Notes: generated by a model not told the origin, from the sequence alone. DNA of 64,000 nucleotides from Tolypothrix sp. FACHB-123 (GCF_014697075.1 NZ_JACJRE010000017.1:62001-126000); one strand, 5' to 3'; numbered from the stretch's first letter, positions 43,480 through 52,768 are shown. Numbers and translations: made by a program.

Positions 43480-45018
43480 ATGAATCTTTCGTTTCAAGAA
43501 CTCGGCATTTCCCAAGAACGTGTTGAACAACTAGAAAAAATCGGTTTCACCACACCTACTAATATTCAAAGCCAAGCAATTCCTCAACTGTTAGCAGGTC
43601 GTGATGTAGTCGGTCAATCCCAAACTGGAACTGGGAAAACCGCAGCTTTTTCTCTGCCAATTTTAGAGCGGTTAGATATTAATCAAAGAGCTGTGCAAGC
43701 ATTGGTGTTGACTCCGACTCGCGAGTTGGCCATGCAAGTTCATGATGCTATCAGCCAATTTATCGGTGACAGCGGATTACGAGTGTTAGCAATTTATGGC
43801 GGTCAGTCAATCGATCGGCAAATTTTGCAACTCAGACGCGGCGTACATATCGTTGTGGGTACCCCAGGACGAGTGATCGACTTGCTAGATAGAGGTAGCC
43901 TCAAACTCGATCAAGTCAAGTGGTTTGTCTTAGATGAAGCCGATGAAATGTTAAGCATGGGCTTTATCGATGATGTGATCAAAATTCTTTCCCAAGCACC
44001 GGAAGACCGCCAAACAGCTTTATTCTCAGCTACCATGCCGCTATCAATTCGGCAATTGGTGAACAAGTTTTTGCGATCGCCTGTGACAGTTACCGTAGAA
44101 CAGCCAAAAGCTGCACCTACCAAGATTAATCAGGTAGCTTATCTCATTCCCCGTCATTGGACAAAAGCCAAAGCGCTACAACCAATTCTGGAAATGGAAG
44201 ATCCAGAATCAGCTTTGATATTTGTCCGTACCAGACGTACTGCGGCTGAACTCACCAGTCAACTGCAAGCAGCAGGACATAGTGTCGATGAATACCACGG
44301 TGATTTATCGCAACAAGCCAGAGAGCGCTTATTAAGCCGCTTCCGCAATCGTCAAGTACGCTGGGTAGTAGCAACTGATATTGCGGCACGGGGATTAGAT
44401 GTAGACCAACTGTCCCATGTGATCAACTACGACTTACCTGATAGTGTAGAAACCTACGTTCACCGCATTGGTCGTACTGGTCGGGCTGGTAAAGAAGGAA
44501 CAGCGATTTCCCTAGTCCAACCATTTGAGCGCCGCAAGCAGCAGATATTTGAACGCCATAACCGCCAAAGCTGGCAATTGCTCTCAATTCCTACCAGAGC
44601 GCAAATCGAAGCACGGCACATCAACAAATTGCAAGAACAAGTCAGAGAAGCTTTGACTGGCGAACGTTTAGCTTCATTTTTACCGATAGTCAGCGAACTG
44701 ATCGAAAAATATGATGCGCAAGCGATCGCAGCAGCTGCTTTGCAAATCGCTTACGATCAAACCCGTCCTGCTTGGCTCAGTTCAGATATTGAAATTCCTC
44801 AAGAGGAAAATATCTCCACTCCCAAACCCAAGTTGGTTAAGCGTCGTGATGCTGGAGAACGTACCCGTTCTTCTTGGAGCAAATCAGACAACAGCATTGG
44901 AGAAGATGACAGACGTGGTTCTCCCAAGCCAAAATTGCGGACTGGCCGTCGTGATGCTTCCGTAGCGCCTGCTAATCAAAAGCTAGGTTCATCTTCAGCT
45001 AGAGAATCAGCTTCCTAA
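43480..45018 (+). CDS. DEAD-box RNA helicase
   Basis: ATP-dependent RNA helicase of the DeaD/RhlE/CrhR group, acting on structured RNA, often in cold or redox stress in cyanobacteria. From ATG 43480 (MNLSFQELGI), which has GGAGA 4 bases upstream, it has 512 residues. All helicase motifs are visible: Q motif, SQTGTGKTA, PTRELAM, TPGRVIDLL, DEAD, SAT, ARGLDVD and HRIGRTGRAG. A basic, Ser/Arg-rich tail of about 70 residues, likely disordered RNA-binding, follows the core. An in-frame ATG at 43444 adds 12 residues and is less likely. Confidence 0.95.
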   Translation: MNLSFQELGISQERVEQLEKIGFTTPTNIQSQAIPQLLAGRDVVGQSQTGTGKTAAFSLPILERLDINQRAVQALVLTPTRELAMQVHDAISQFIGDSGLRVLAIYGGQSIDRQILQLRRGVHIVVGTPGRVIDLLDRGSLKLDQVKWFVLDEADEMLSMGFIDDVIKILSQAPEDRQTALFSATMPLSIRQLVNKFLRSPVTVTVEQPKAAPTKINQVAYLIPRHWTKAKALQPILEMEDPESALIFVRTRRTAAELTSQLQAAGHSVDEYHGDLSQQARERLLSRFRNRQVRWVVATDIAARGLDVDQLSHVINYDLPDSVETYVHRIGRTGRAGKEGTAISLVQPFERRKQQIFERHNRQSWQLLSIPTRAQIEARHINKLQEQVREALTGERLASFLPIVSELIEKYDAQAIAAAALQIAYDQTRPAWLSSDIEIPQEENISTPKPKLVKRRDAGERTRSSWSKSDNSIGEDDRRGSPKPKLRTGRRDASVAPANQKLGSSSARESAS

Positions 45019-45029
45019 GGTCGGAAGAG

Positions 45030-45070
45030 CCAGTTATGTGCGGGGGCTATCCCCCTGAAATCAACTGGCA
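45030..45070 (+). terminator. hairpin after helicase gene, no T-run
   Basis: Nested complementary arms CCAGTT ... AACTGG and GGGGG-CTAT-CCCCC start about 12 bases after the helicase stop codon. The stem is strong but no T-run follows, so termination or mRNA 3'-end protection is only likely. Confidence 0.5.
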
Positions 45071-45100
45071 TTCAACAAAACGGGTTTTGTGAAAGATTTC

Positions 45101-45227
45101 GTTAGTGGTCTGTCGCAATAGTTTTGATGAGTTCGTAGTAAAGTACTTTAGTGTTTGAGAATGCAGGGCTGAAGTCCTGACTACGAATTTATTCGCCCTA
45201 TCATGATTAATGCGATGAACCACTAGC
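45101..45227. repeat. 127-bp element with terminal inverted repeats
   Basis: GTTAGTGGT at the left end and ACCACTAGC at the right end match as inverted repeats at 8 of 9 positions. The inside has GCAGGGCTGAAGTCCTGACTA, with small palindromes. A diverged, truncated copy lies near 41340-41416. It has no coding capacity; a non-autonomous mobile or dispersed repeat is the likely nature. Confidence 0.65.
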
Positions 45228-45520
45228 TTGTTATTGTATGATTCCAAGTTTTGAATTTGGATTGATTCAGGCTAAACAAAAAATAATTTTCTGGTAAATT
45301 GCCTGTAATTTTACGGGCATATTGTGTAGTAATAAGTTACATATTTAACTTGCATATATTGGGCGGGCGAGACGCCCACTCCACAAGAAATGTACAATTT
45401 CAGATTATGCAAACTAGATATGGTTCAGCTTATTCAAAAATTAATAGAATTGGCGGTGCGTTGCGCTGCGCGACAACACACCCTACATTTCCTACATTGA
45501 AAAATTATTAGTAAAAAATC

Positions 45521-46480
45521 TTACAGCCAAGAGCGAGTGACTTGTTCTAACTCGCTGATTTCGTCATCGCTTAATTTCCAGCCTAAAGCGCCAGCATTTT
45601 GTTTGACTTGCTGGGCAGTTTTCACGCCAGCAATGGGAATGACGTTACCTTGAGCAATTAACCAATTTAAAGCAACTTGCGCCGGAGTGCGATCGTATTT
45701 CTCGCCAAATTTCTGTAGTAAAGATATAACTGGTGTAATTTTTTGCAAACCATCTTTACTAAATCTTGGGTCTAGTTTTCTCGCACCAGTAGGATTTTCG
45801 CTACTATTAGCGCTGTATTTACCTGTGAGTAATCCCTGAGCTAGCGGACTATATGCCAAAATTGTGACACCTAACTCACGAGCCGTGGAGAGAATACCTT
45901 GACTTTCAATTTGGCGAGACAGCAAAGAGTAGCGTACCTGGTTTACGGCTAAAGGTATTCCCCTGGCTGCCAAAATTTGGTGTGCTTCTCGCATTTGTGC
46001 GGCTGAATAATTACTCACACCTATAGCGCCAATTCTGCCCTTTTGCACTTCATCGGCTAGGGCGTTCATCAGTGTTTCTTGGCTCAAAAAGAAGGTAAAT
46101 GGCCAATGGACTTGATAGAGTTCGATTCGCTGTAATTGTAGGCGCTTGAGGCTGTCTGTTAACGCATCAGCAACTGATTGTCCGGTAAATCGCCAAGGGA
46201 GAGGCCCAAATTTTGTAGCAATTTGTACAGGTTGCTGGGTTTGCTGCAAAAATTGTCCGAGAAGAGTTTCGCTAACTCCCAGCCCATAAACTTCCGCCGT
46301 ATCAAAGAACGTTATACCAGCTTCTAAGGCGGCGGTAAAGGCTTCTTTTAACTGTTCTGGGCCGTAGCCATCGCCGTAACTCCAAAAAAGTTTATCACCC
46401 CAAGCCCAAGTTCCTAGACAAAGCGGCGTCACACTTGGGCCATTTTTCCCTAACGAGATAGTTTCTACATTTGTCAACAT
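45521..46480 (-). CDS. aldo/keto reductase
   Basis: NADPH-dependent oxidoreductase of the aldo/keto reductase superfamily (YajO/Tas-like group). The 319-residue TIM barrel keeps the tetrad: Asp and Tyr in FFDTAEVYGLG (near residue 60), Lys in ATKFGPLPW and His in YQVHWPF. The cofactor part near the C-terminus (IPIAGVKTAQQVKQNAGAL) is typical. Physiological substrate unknown. Single gene, convergent with the helicase and divergent from the PucC-like gene. Confidence 0.92.
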   Translation of the reverse strand: MLTNVETISLGKNGPSVTPLCLGTWAWGDKLFWSYGDGYGPEQLKEAFTAALEAGITFFDTAEVYGLGVSETLLGQFLQQTQQPVQIATKFGPLPWRFTGQSVADALTDSLKRLQLQRIELYQVHWPFTFFLSQETLMNALADEVQKGRIGAIGVSNYSAAQMREAHQILAARGIPLAVNQVRYSLLSRQIESQGILSTARELGVTILAYSPLAQGLLTGKYSANSSENPTGARKLDPRFSKDGLQKITPVISLLQKFGEKYDRTPAQVALNWLIAQGNVIPIAGVKTAQQVKQNAGALGWKLSDDEISELEQVTRSWL

Positions 46481-46680
46481 GATAATTATTGTTACATTTC
46501 TTTACTTTTTTAGTGTAGCGTTACACCCCTAGTGCGTAATCAATCACAGGAGAGGGGAATGAGGGAAGGGAGACAAGGAGAAATAACAACTGACTATTGA
46601 CAAATTTTAGAGAAATTGGGAATGCCAGGGTTTATCTTGAGTAAATGGGACAATAAAATTCCAGATCACATAAAGTAGCT

Positions 46681-48114
46681 ATGGCAAGCAGTGAAGCATT
46701 TGATTCTGCAAGTAACTCTCCGTCTGTGCCAAGGGTCAATCTGCTGACCATGTTTAGGCTAGGCTTATTTCAAATGGGGTTGAGTATGATGTCTATCTTG
46801 ACTCTGGGGGTACTCAACAGAGTCATGATTCAGGAAATCGCCATTCCCGCCACGTTAGTGGCGTTAGTGCTGGCGCTACCGGCATTTGTTGCACCTTCGC
46901 GGATTTTGTTTGGGCAAATATCAGATGCGAAGCCGATATGGGGTTATCATCGCACAGCTTATGTTTGGGTAGGCGCAGCAATATTTGCGATCGCTTCCTT
47001 TTTATGTGTACAAATAATGTGGCAGCTGGATTTTGCTGCCCAAAGTGCAGGTACTTGGGTTTGGAATACGCAAACTATTGGCTGGACGGCTTTGCTGTGT
47101 TTGGTGTTTGCGATCTACGGTTTAGCTCTTTGCGCCAGTGGTACGGCTTTCGCTGCTTTATTAGTGGATGTGTCGGAAGAAGACAACCGTTCTAAAGTAG
47201 TTGGTGTTGTCTGGTCGATGCTGATGGTAGGGATTATTGTGGGGGCAATTATTAGCTCTAGCCTACTCAAGCAAATCACATCAGGCGCTAGCATAGAAAT
47301 TTTGCAGGCAGCAGTCAATAGATTATTTATGATTGTGCCAGCTTTGGTATTTGGATTTGCGATCGCTTCCACCTTAGGTGTCGAGAAAAAATACTCCCTA
47401 TACAGCAAACGTTCTCAAGTAGTGAATCGGGAAGACAGTATCAGCTTGGGTAAAGCATGGGAAATCCTCACAGCTAGTCCACAAACAGGCTTGTTTTTCA
47501 CATTTTTAGTTGTGATGACTATTAGCTTGTTTATGCAAGATCCCATTGTGGAACCCTATGCAGGGCAAGTTTTTAACATGCCTTTAGCGGAAAGTACTCA
47601 ACTAAATGTTTTTTACGGCACAGGTATCTTGATTGCCTACGGGATTACTGGCTTTATCATTGTGCCCCGTTTAGGTAAGCGCCGAACGGCGAAACTAGGC
47701 TGTATTTTAGTTGCATTTGCTTCCCTTCTACTAGGTTTCTCAGGATTTTCCGCGAATCCCGCTTTTCTCAAATTCGGTTTAGTGTTATTTGGTTTAGCTA
47801 CAGGTTTCTTAACTACAGCCGCAGTTAGCTTGATGCTAGATTTGACGGCAGCGGAAGCCGCAGGTACATTTATTGGTGCCTGGGGATTAGCACAATCTAT
47901 CTCTAGAGGTTTGGCTGTAGTTATTGGTGGTGCTGTATTAGATACAGGTCGCAAGTTACTACCTAGCCTAGAGTTGGCTTATGGACTAGTATTTGTCTTA
48001 GAAGCTATAGGTATGTTGGTATCAATTTGGTTTCTCAATCGCGTAAATGTGGCAGAATTTCAAACTAGTACCAAACAAGCGATCGCTTCTGTTTTGGAAA
48101 GCGATTTAGATTAA
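46681..48114 (+). CDS. PucC/LhaA-like (BCD) family MFS protein
   Basis: Polytopic membrane protein of the bacteriochlorophyll delivery (BCD) branch of the major facilitator superfamily. The 477 residues give about 12 helices. Family stretches are MFRLGLFQMGLSMMSILTLGVLNRVMI, APSRILFGQISDAKPIWGYHRTAYV, FAALLVDVSEEDNRSKVVGVVWSM and FMQDPIVEPYAGQVF. In purple bacteria relatives help deliver pigment to antenna complexes; in cyanobacteria a role in chlorophyll handling is inferred. The chlorophyll synthase gene lies 3.4 kb further on, on the other strand. Confidence 0.92.
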   Translation: MASSEAFDSASNSPSVPRVNLLTMFRLGLFQMGLSMMSILTLGVLNRVMIQEIAIPATLVALVLALPAFVAPSRILFGQISDAKPIWGYHRTAYVWVGAAIFAIASFLCVQIMWQLDFAAQSAGTWVWNTQTIGWTALLCLVFAIYGLALCASGTAFAALLVDVSEEDNRSKVVGVVWSMLMVGIIVGAIISSSLLKQITSGASIEILQAAVNRLFMIVPALVFGFAIASTLGVEKKYSLYSKRSQVVNREDSISLGKAWEILTASPQTGLFFTFLVVMTISLFMQDPIVEPYAGQVFNMPLAESTQLNVFYGTGILIAYGITGFIIVPRLGKRRTAKLGCILVAFASLLLGFSGFSANPAFLKFGLVLFGLATGFLTTAAVSLMLDLTAAEAAGTFIGAWGLAQSISRGLAVVIGGAVLDTGRKLLPSLELAYGLVFVLEAIGMLVSIWFLNRVNVAEFQTSTKQAIASVLESDLD

Positions 48115-48229
48115 ATGGGCATGGGGCATTGGGCAGGTCAATTGTCAATGGTCATTTGTCCTCCTTGTCCTGCTTGTCTCCCTTCCCTTGTCCTCCTTGT
48201 CCCCCTTCCCTTCCCTCATCTCCTGATTC

Positions 48230-49036
48230 ATGAACGATTTTTGGAATACGATTCTCGATTTTGCCCAAACTACCACTGCTAAGGTGGGTAAGCAATTAAT
48301 GCAAGATTTTGGGCGGGTGCAAGCTTCACAAAAGGCTGATGGCACTTTGGTGACCCAATCTGATAAATGGGCGGATCAAACCCTCAGGGATGCGATCGCT
48401 TCTACTTTTCCTGGCTACGGGATTTTAAGTGAAGAAGCAGATCGCGTTTTTCCTGGTACAGAATGGTGTTGGGTAATTGACCCGTTGGATGGTACAACTA
48501 ACTTTACAAGGGGCATTCCTATTTGGTCGATTTCTTTGGGATTACTGTATCGAGGAATACCAATTTTTGGTTTTATCTACGCGCCACCACTGAATCAAAC
48601 TTTTCATGGTTTTTGGCAAGGTAATTCTGGGTTAGCAACGCCTACTGGAGCATTTCTCAACCATCACCCCATCCATTCCAGTCCTGATGCTCCCAGCAAT
48701 AATCATTTTTTTAATCTCTGTTCCCGCAGTACGGCAGCGATGCAACCAGGCTTTCCCTGTAAAATTCGGATGTTGGGTGTAGCTAGCTATAATTTTCTGA
48801 CTGTGGCCACTGGTGCGACATTGGGAGGAATTGAAGCCACGCCCAAAGTTTGGGATTTAGCTGGGGCTTGGGTAATTGTGCAAGCGGCTGGCGCTACTTG
48901 GAAATCCTTAAAAACAGAGCCATTTCCCCTGATAACAGGAGAAGATTATAGCGATCGCTCTTTTCCCACACTGGTAGTTAGCCGTTCCGAATTAGTGCCA
49001 GTGTTTACACCATTTTTGGCAAATGTCAAAATTTAG
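48230..49036 (+). CDS. inositol monophosphatase family protein
   Basis: Mg-dependent sugar-phosphate phosphatase of the inositol monophosphatase/SuhB family; 268 residues, family length. Metal-binding motifs are intact: the glutamates of LSEEAD, WVIDPLDGTTNFTRG and, near the C-terminus, VWDLAGAWVIVQAAG. The exact substrate (inositol-phosphate, histidinol-phosphate, or another sugar phosphate) cannot be read. It follows the PucC-like gene after a 115-base gap rich in TTGTCCTCC/TTCCC repeats and may have its own promoter. Confidence 0.9.
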   Translation: MNDFWNTILDFAQTTTAKVGKQLMQDFGRVQASQKADGTLVTQSDKWADQTLRDAIASTFPGYGILSEEADRVFPGTEWCWVIDPLDGTTNFTRGIPIWSISLGLLYRGIPIFGFIYAPPLNQTFHGFWQGNSGLATPTGAFLNHHPIHSSPDAPSNNHFFNLCSRSTAAMQPGFPCKIRMLGVASYNFLTVATGATLGGIEATPKVWDLAGAWVIVQAAGATWKSLKTEPFPLITGEDYSDRSFPTLVVSRSELVPVFTPFLANVKI

Positions 49037-49198
49037 ACTATCTCAAAGCTAAGGAATTATAGTCATAAAATATACCCTCTAACCCTTAACCCACAAGGGT
49101 TTATTTATATTTAAAGTTGATTCAATTAGTTGCAACTAATTTATACTGTGTTGTCACTCCCATAATATTGCGGTGAGACACCGAGTATAAAAATAGCT

Positions 49199-49786
49199 AT
49201 GTTGTCTAATTTAGAATTAATGCGAGTTTTTGTTTATAACTCCATGCAAAAACAAGAAGTCTTACTGTCTAACCCATTTTTGACGGCGCAAACAGTCTAT
49301 CAAACCACCCAACTAATGGCAAAAACTGAAGGTGTGATTGCAACCGCCGAATTAGCTCATACACCATCATTATTCCTAATTAATGCAACTTCGTCCTATT
49401 GGGAAATTATGAATGAGGTATTAGCTGACTATAGCTATATTCTCACAGGTGAATTAGATCGTCGCGGTTTCTATCAATATCGTTACTGTCAAGTACCTAA
49501 TGGCTATAAAATGCACGGTACGAAATCGGTTTTTCTCTGGCGAGCTTGGTGGAGATATCGTAAATATGCTTTACAATTAGGAATTCCGTTAGAACTGCTG
49601 ATCCGGACACGAGATGCATGGTATCCCATCCGAGATTTAACTATTAGCGACGGACTTCTATATATTAAAACTCTAGGAAATGAGATAGCAGTACATGGAG
49701 ATGATCTCATAACTTGGTTAAGCAAAATTCAGCCCAATTCCTACAACCTTACCAACACGACAATTCTTCAGAAAGAAGGAGAATGA
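49199..49786 (+). CDS. conserved cyanobacterial protein, function unknown
   Basis: A 195-residue soluble protein with no signal peptide or membrane helix that I do not recognise. It is aromatic-rich and basic in the middle (FLWRAWWRYRKYALQLGIPLEL). Codon use and HIP1 content look like the neighbours. It ends 65 bases before the start of the dehydrogenase, so the two may be cotranscribed. ATG 49199 follows a 160-bp gap. Confidence 0.7.
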   Translation: MLSNLELMRVFVYNSMQKQEVLLSNPFLTAQTVYQTTQLMAKTEGVIATAELAHTPSLFLINATSSYWEIMNEVLADYSYILTGELDRRGFYQYRYCQVPNGYKMHGTKSVFLWRAWWRYRKYALQLGIPLELLIRTRDAWYPIRDLTISDGLLYIKTLGNEIAVHGDDLITWLSKIQPNSYNLTNTTILQKEGE

Positions 49787-49851
49787 TTTTATACTAAATT
49801 ATGAAGTTTGCGCCTCAACTAAATTCTGTTGAGGTTTTTTGGAGGTTTTTG

Positions 49852-50808
49852 ATGAAAGGACTCTGGCTCGAAAACAACCAATTACAATTACGTACTGATA
49901 TTCCCATTCCCGAACCACCAGCAGGAGAAGCCTTGGTGCGTGTTTTGCGTGCAGGGATTTGTAATACTGACTTAGAACTGCTCAGAGGCTACTATCCCTA
50001 CAGTGGTGTTTTAGGACATGAGTTTGTTGGTGTTGTTGAACAAGGGCCAGAAAACTTACTTAATCAGCGAGTAGTCGGTGAAATTAACGCTGTTTGCGGA
50101 CATTGTCGATTTTGCTTGAGTCAACAATCAACTCACTGTGAAAACCGCACTGTATTAGGTATTGTCAATCGTCACGGAGCTTTTGCTGAATATCTCTGTT
50201 TACCGATCGCCAATCTACATACTGTACCCGATAATGTGCCTACAGAAGTAGCAACATTTACCGAACCCTTAGCCGCAGCTTTAGAAATTCAGCAGCAGGT
50301 AGAGTTAAGCACTAACCAACTAGTACTGGTAGTAGGAGATGGTAAACTTGGGCAACTGGTAGCGCAAACAATAGCGCTGACAGGTTGTGAACTTTTAGTA
50401 GTAGGTCGCCATCAAGATAAACTTGCTAATCTAGAAGCGCGAGGAATTAAAACGGGTTTAGCCGCTGCTGTTAAAGATAAATATTTCGATATTTCTGTAG
50501 AATGTACAGGAAATCCCGAAGGATTTGCGATCGCTCGTCGCGCTTTACGTCCTCGCGGTACATTAGTCTTGAAAAGTACCTATGCAGGGAACCTCAGCTT
50601 AGATGCTTCGTCTTTGGTTGTAGATGAAATCACTCTGATTGGTTCCCGTTGCGGCCCTTTTGCTCCAGCACTCCAATTACTCGCCACAGAGCAAGTGGAC
50701 GTAAAACCATTAATTCAGGCTCGCTATCAACTCAGCGAAGGTTTAGCAGCTTTTGAACATGCTCAGAGTCGAGGAGTTCTCAAAGTTTTGTTAGAAATTG
50801 GTCAATAG
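49852..50808 (+). CDS. zinc-dependent alcohol dehydrogenase (MDR) family
   Basis: Medium-chain dehydrogenase/reductase. From ATG 49852 (MKGLWLENNQLQL), with GGAGG 6 bases upstream, it has 318 residues. The catalytic zinc region is RAGICNTDLELLRGYYPYSGVLGHEFVG, the structural zinc cysteines are in CGHCRFCLSQQSTHC, and the Rossmann NAD(P) site is VLVVGDGKLGQLVAQ. It is slightly shorter than typical ADHs. A GTG/ATG upstream at 49801 would add 17 residues and is not preferred. Substrate unknown. Confidence 0.9.
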   Translation: MKGLWLENNQLQLRTDIPIPEPPAGEALVRVLRAGICNTDLELLRGYYPYSGVLGHEFVGVVEQGPENLLNQRVVGEINAVCGHCRFCLSQQSTHCENRTVLGIVNRHGAFAEYLCLPIANLHTVPDNVPTEVATFTEPLAAALEIQQQVELSTNQLVLVVGDGKLGQLVAQTIALTGCELLVVGRHQDKLANLEARGIKTGLAAAVKDKYFDISVECTGNPEGFAIARRALRPRGTLVLKSTYAGNLSLDASSLVVDEITLIGSRCGPFAPALQLLATEQVDVKPLIQARYQLSEGLAAFEHAQSRGVLKVLLEIGQ

Positions 50809-50810
50809 TC

Positions 50811-50838
50811 AGTTGTCAGTTGTCAGTTGTCAGTTGTC
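50811..50838. repeat. 7-base tandem repeat, 4 copies (AGTTGTC)
   Basis: Four perfect copies of AGTTGTC start just after the dehydrogenase stop codon. Confidence 0.9.
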
Positions 50839-50975
50839 ATACCAATCCGCATTGTGATACGTAATTAACATTTTGTAGGGGTGGAGTTTCCCCGCCCTTG
50901 TGTGGGTTTCAATGTTAAGTTTTAGATTGCAATTCGGGATCAGTCAACCATCAACAGTCAACAGTCAACATCCCG

Positions 50976-51263
50976 TTAATAAAACATGGGGTTGGTTTTC
51001 GCATGAAAATCGGTACAATTAATCGCCTCTTCTGTATTGGCGCGAGAGGGATGTACAGTGCATTTGAGGCGATAATCAGCAGTGAAAAATTGACAATTAG
51101 TACAAGGTATTTGATGCATTTGCTTGGCTTTATTCACGCTATCTCGCGCAGCAGCCCAGAGGCTCCAAGCACCGAGAATAATTACAGACCAAGCAGTCAC
51201 AAAGCAAATAGGAACTAAAAAAGGCTGAATCCCATGAATCAGATAAAAAATCAGTTGCAGCAT
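50976..51263 (-). CDS. conserved small membrane protein with four cysteines
   Basis: A 95-residue protein with one or two N-terminal hydrophobic stretches (about residues 3-37) and a polar tail holding C54, C57, C68 and C83 (PCTNCQFF, LKCTVHP, INCTDF). The spacing suggests a metal or Fe-S site, or a redox disulfide pair. I recognise the pattern only as a conserved cyanobacterial family without known function. It is 190 bases downstream of chlG on the same strand, likely its own transcript. Confidence 0.75.
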   Translation of the reverse strand: MLQLIFYLIHGIQPFLVPICFVTAWSVIILGAWSLWAAARDSVNKAKQMHQIPCTNCQFFTADYRLKCTVHPSRANTEEAINCTDFHAKTNPMFY

Positions 51264-51453
51264 GGCAATTTCTCATATTAATGCCAATCTAAAAAATCAG
51301 GTGACAGATGAATTAATTAGGAGTGGTGTTTTTCCTAAACGGCAATCTCTGACAAGCAATCATTCCTGAAATTGGCATAATTAAAAATTAGGAGTTAGAA
51401 GTAATTTTAACTCCTAACCCCCAACTCTTAACGTCTAGCTCAGGATGTATAAA

Positions 51454-52497
51454 TTAAATACCAGCGTGACCCAGGGCTAAACCAGCCACGAGCATTCCTA
51501 ATACAAGAAAAGGTTGGGCGCTGGCTTGGTATTTCACATCGTTCTTTAAAGGATCGCGCAAGAAATACATGTCCTGAAAGGTGATTTGCGGCAAAATTAA
51601 CAGTACAAGAATTGCTGCATATAAATTTTCATGGATGCTAACTAGATAGGCAGCAATTAATCCTTGAAATACATCAATCATCACTACACATATCCAGGCT
51701 GCGGTAGTCACGCCAAACATTACAGGTAGTGATTTTAATCCTAATTGGCGATCGCCTTCTACGCTCTTGAAGTCGTTAACAATGGCAATCCCCAATCCAG
51801 CTAAACTGTAAACTAGGGTGATTACCATAATTTTCCAGTTCAGTTCTCCAAACAAAGCGTGACCAGCCCACCAAGGTAAAGCAATATAGCTTGCTCCCAA
51901 GGCGTAATTTCCTAACCAGCCGTTTTGCTTCAGCTTCAGCGGTGGTGCTGAATAGATGTAGGCAATAAAAGTACCAAAAATAGCCAGTACAGTTACATTG
52001 GGAAATTCATGACCAGCCCATAAATCCAGCACGTAGGCTAAACCAATTCCAGATAATAATAATACAACTATCTGCGTAATTACCTGGGGTACAGAAATTG
52101 CCCCAGAGGGAATAGGACGGTAGGGTTCATTGATGGCATCAATTTCGCGATCGTAAAAATCATTGATGGTTTGGGTGTAACCCGTCAACAAAGGGCCGGA
52201 AAGCAACATACAAGCCGCTGCTTTCAAGACATTTTCCAGCGTCCAAGTGTAGTTACCAGAAGAAGCTGCACCGCAAACTACACCCCAAATTAGGGGAATC
52301 CAGGTGATAGGCTTCATCAATTGCAACCGGATCTTCCAAATAGAAGTTTCTCCCGGTGCTGCGCCTTTCATCCCCAGTAATTGTCTAGTTTTCGCACTGC
52401 GGTCATCGGCAACTGCTGTGATTTCTTCGCTGGAATTAACTGCGTCTAATGCTTCCGCCGGATTGGAATTTGGGGTAATGGGAGTTAAATCAGACAT
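51454..52497 (-). CDS. chlG: chlorophyll synthase ChlG
   Basis: Thylakoid membrane prenyltransferase that esterifies chlorophyllide with phytyl diphosphate, the last step of chlorophyll a synthesis. From ATG 52497 it has 347 residues; the longer frame to 52548 only reads into the GGGCATT repeat. The UbiA-family aspartate motifs are present: NDFYDREIDAINEPYRPIPSG (about residues 115-135) and NDFKSVEGDRQLG (about 240). About eight or nine membrane helices are visible. It lies downstream of the Get3d gene on the same strand, separated by a 270-base repeat-rich gap. Confidence 0.97.
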   Translation of the reverse strand: MSDLTPITPNSNPAEALDAVNSSEEITAVADDRSAKTRQLLGMKGAAPGETSIWKIRLQLMKPITWIPLIWGVVCGAASSGNYTWTLENVLKAAACMLLSGPLLTGYTQTINDFYDREIDAINEPYRPIPSGAISVPQVITQIVVLLLSGIGLAYVLDLWAGHEFPNVTVLAIFGTFIAYIYSAPPLKLKQNGWLGNYALGASYIALPWWAGHALFGELNWKIMVITLVYSLAGLGIAIVNDFKSVEGDRQLGLKSLPVMFGVTTAAWICVVMIDVFQGLIAAYLVSIHENLYAAILVLLILPQITFQDMYFLRDPLKNDVKYQASAQPFLVLGMLVAGLALGHAGI

Positions 52498-52521
52498 AAG
52501 ATAAATTTGGCATAGGGTATG

Positions 52522-52556
52522 GGGCATTGGGCATTGGGCATTGGGCATTGGGCATT
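52522..52556. repeat. 7-base tandem repeat, 5 copies (GGGCATT)
   Basis: Five perfect copies of GGGCATT, 25 bases upstream of the chlG start codon, so within its leader or promoter. Confidence 0.92.
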
Positions 52557-52702
52557 GGGCAATTCAATTTTGGATTTTGGATTTCCGATTTTGGATTAGG
52601 TTTAAATCTAAAATCCGTCTTGAAAAGTGACGCTCCTGCGTCGCTAACGCTGCGCTAACAGATCGCCGGAAGCCGGTGCTCGACTTTTCGCAAAATCTAA
52701 AA

Positions 52703-52750
52703 TTCCTAGTCCCTAGCCCCTAGCTCCTAGCCCCTAGTCCCTAGCCCCTA
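52703..52750. repeat. CCCCTAG-type degenerate tandem repeats
   Basis: Imperfect 7-base CTAGTCC, CTAGCCC and CTAGCTC units between the Get3d and chlG genes; the complement of the type seen at 41193-41240. Confidence 0.75.
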
Positions 52751-52768
52751 ATCACCGATATCTATAAC

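Larger units (their letters stand above)
45019..45520. other. intergenic region after helicase
   Basis: 500 bases between the helicase gene and the convergent aldo/keto reductase gene. It contains a GGGGG-CTAT-CCCCC hairpin (45042-45055) flanked by complementary CCAGTT/AACTGG arms, the inverted-repeat element at 45101-45227, and no supported gene. Confidence 0.65.

Noticed and set aside
45299-45511. 70-codon open frame between helicase and aldo/keto reductase
   Set aside because: Low-complexity, repeat-like DNA (gcgctgcgcg) and no recognisable protein.
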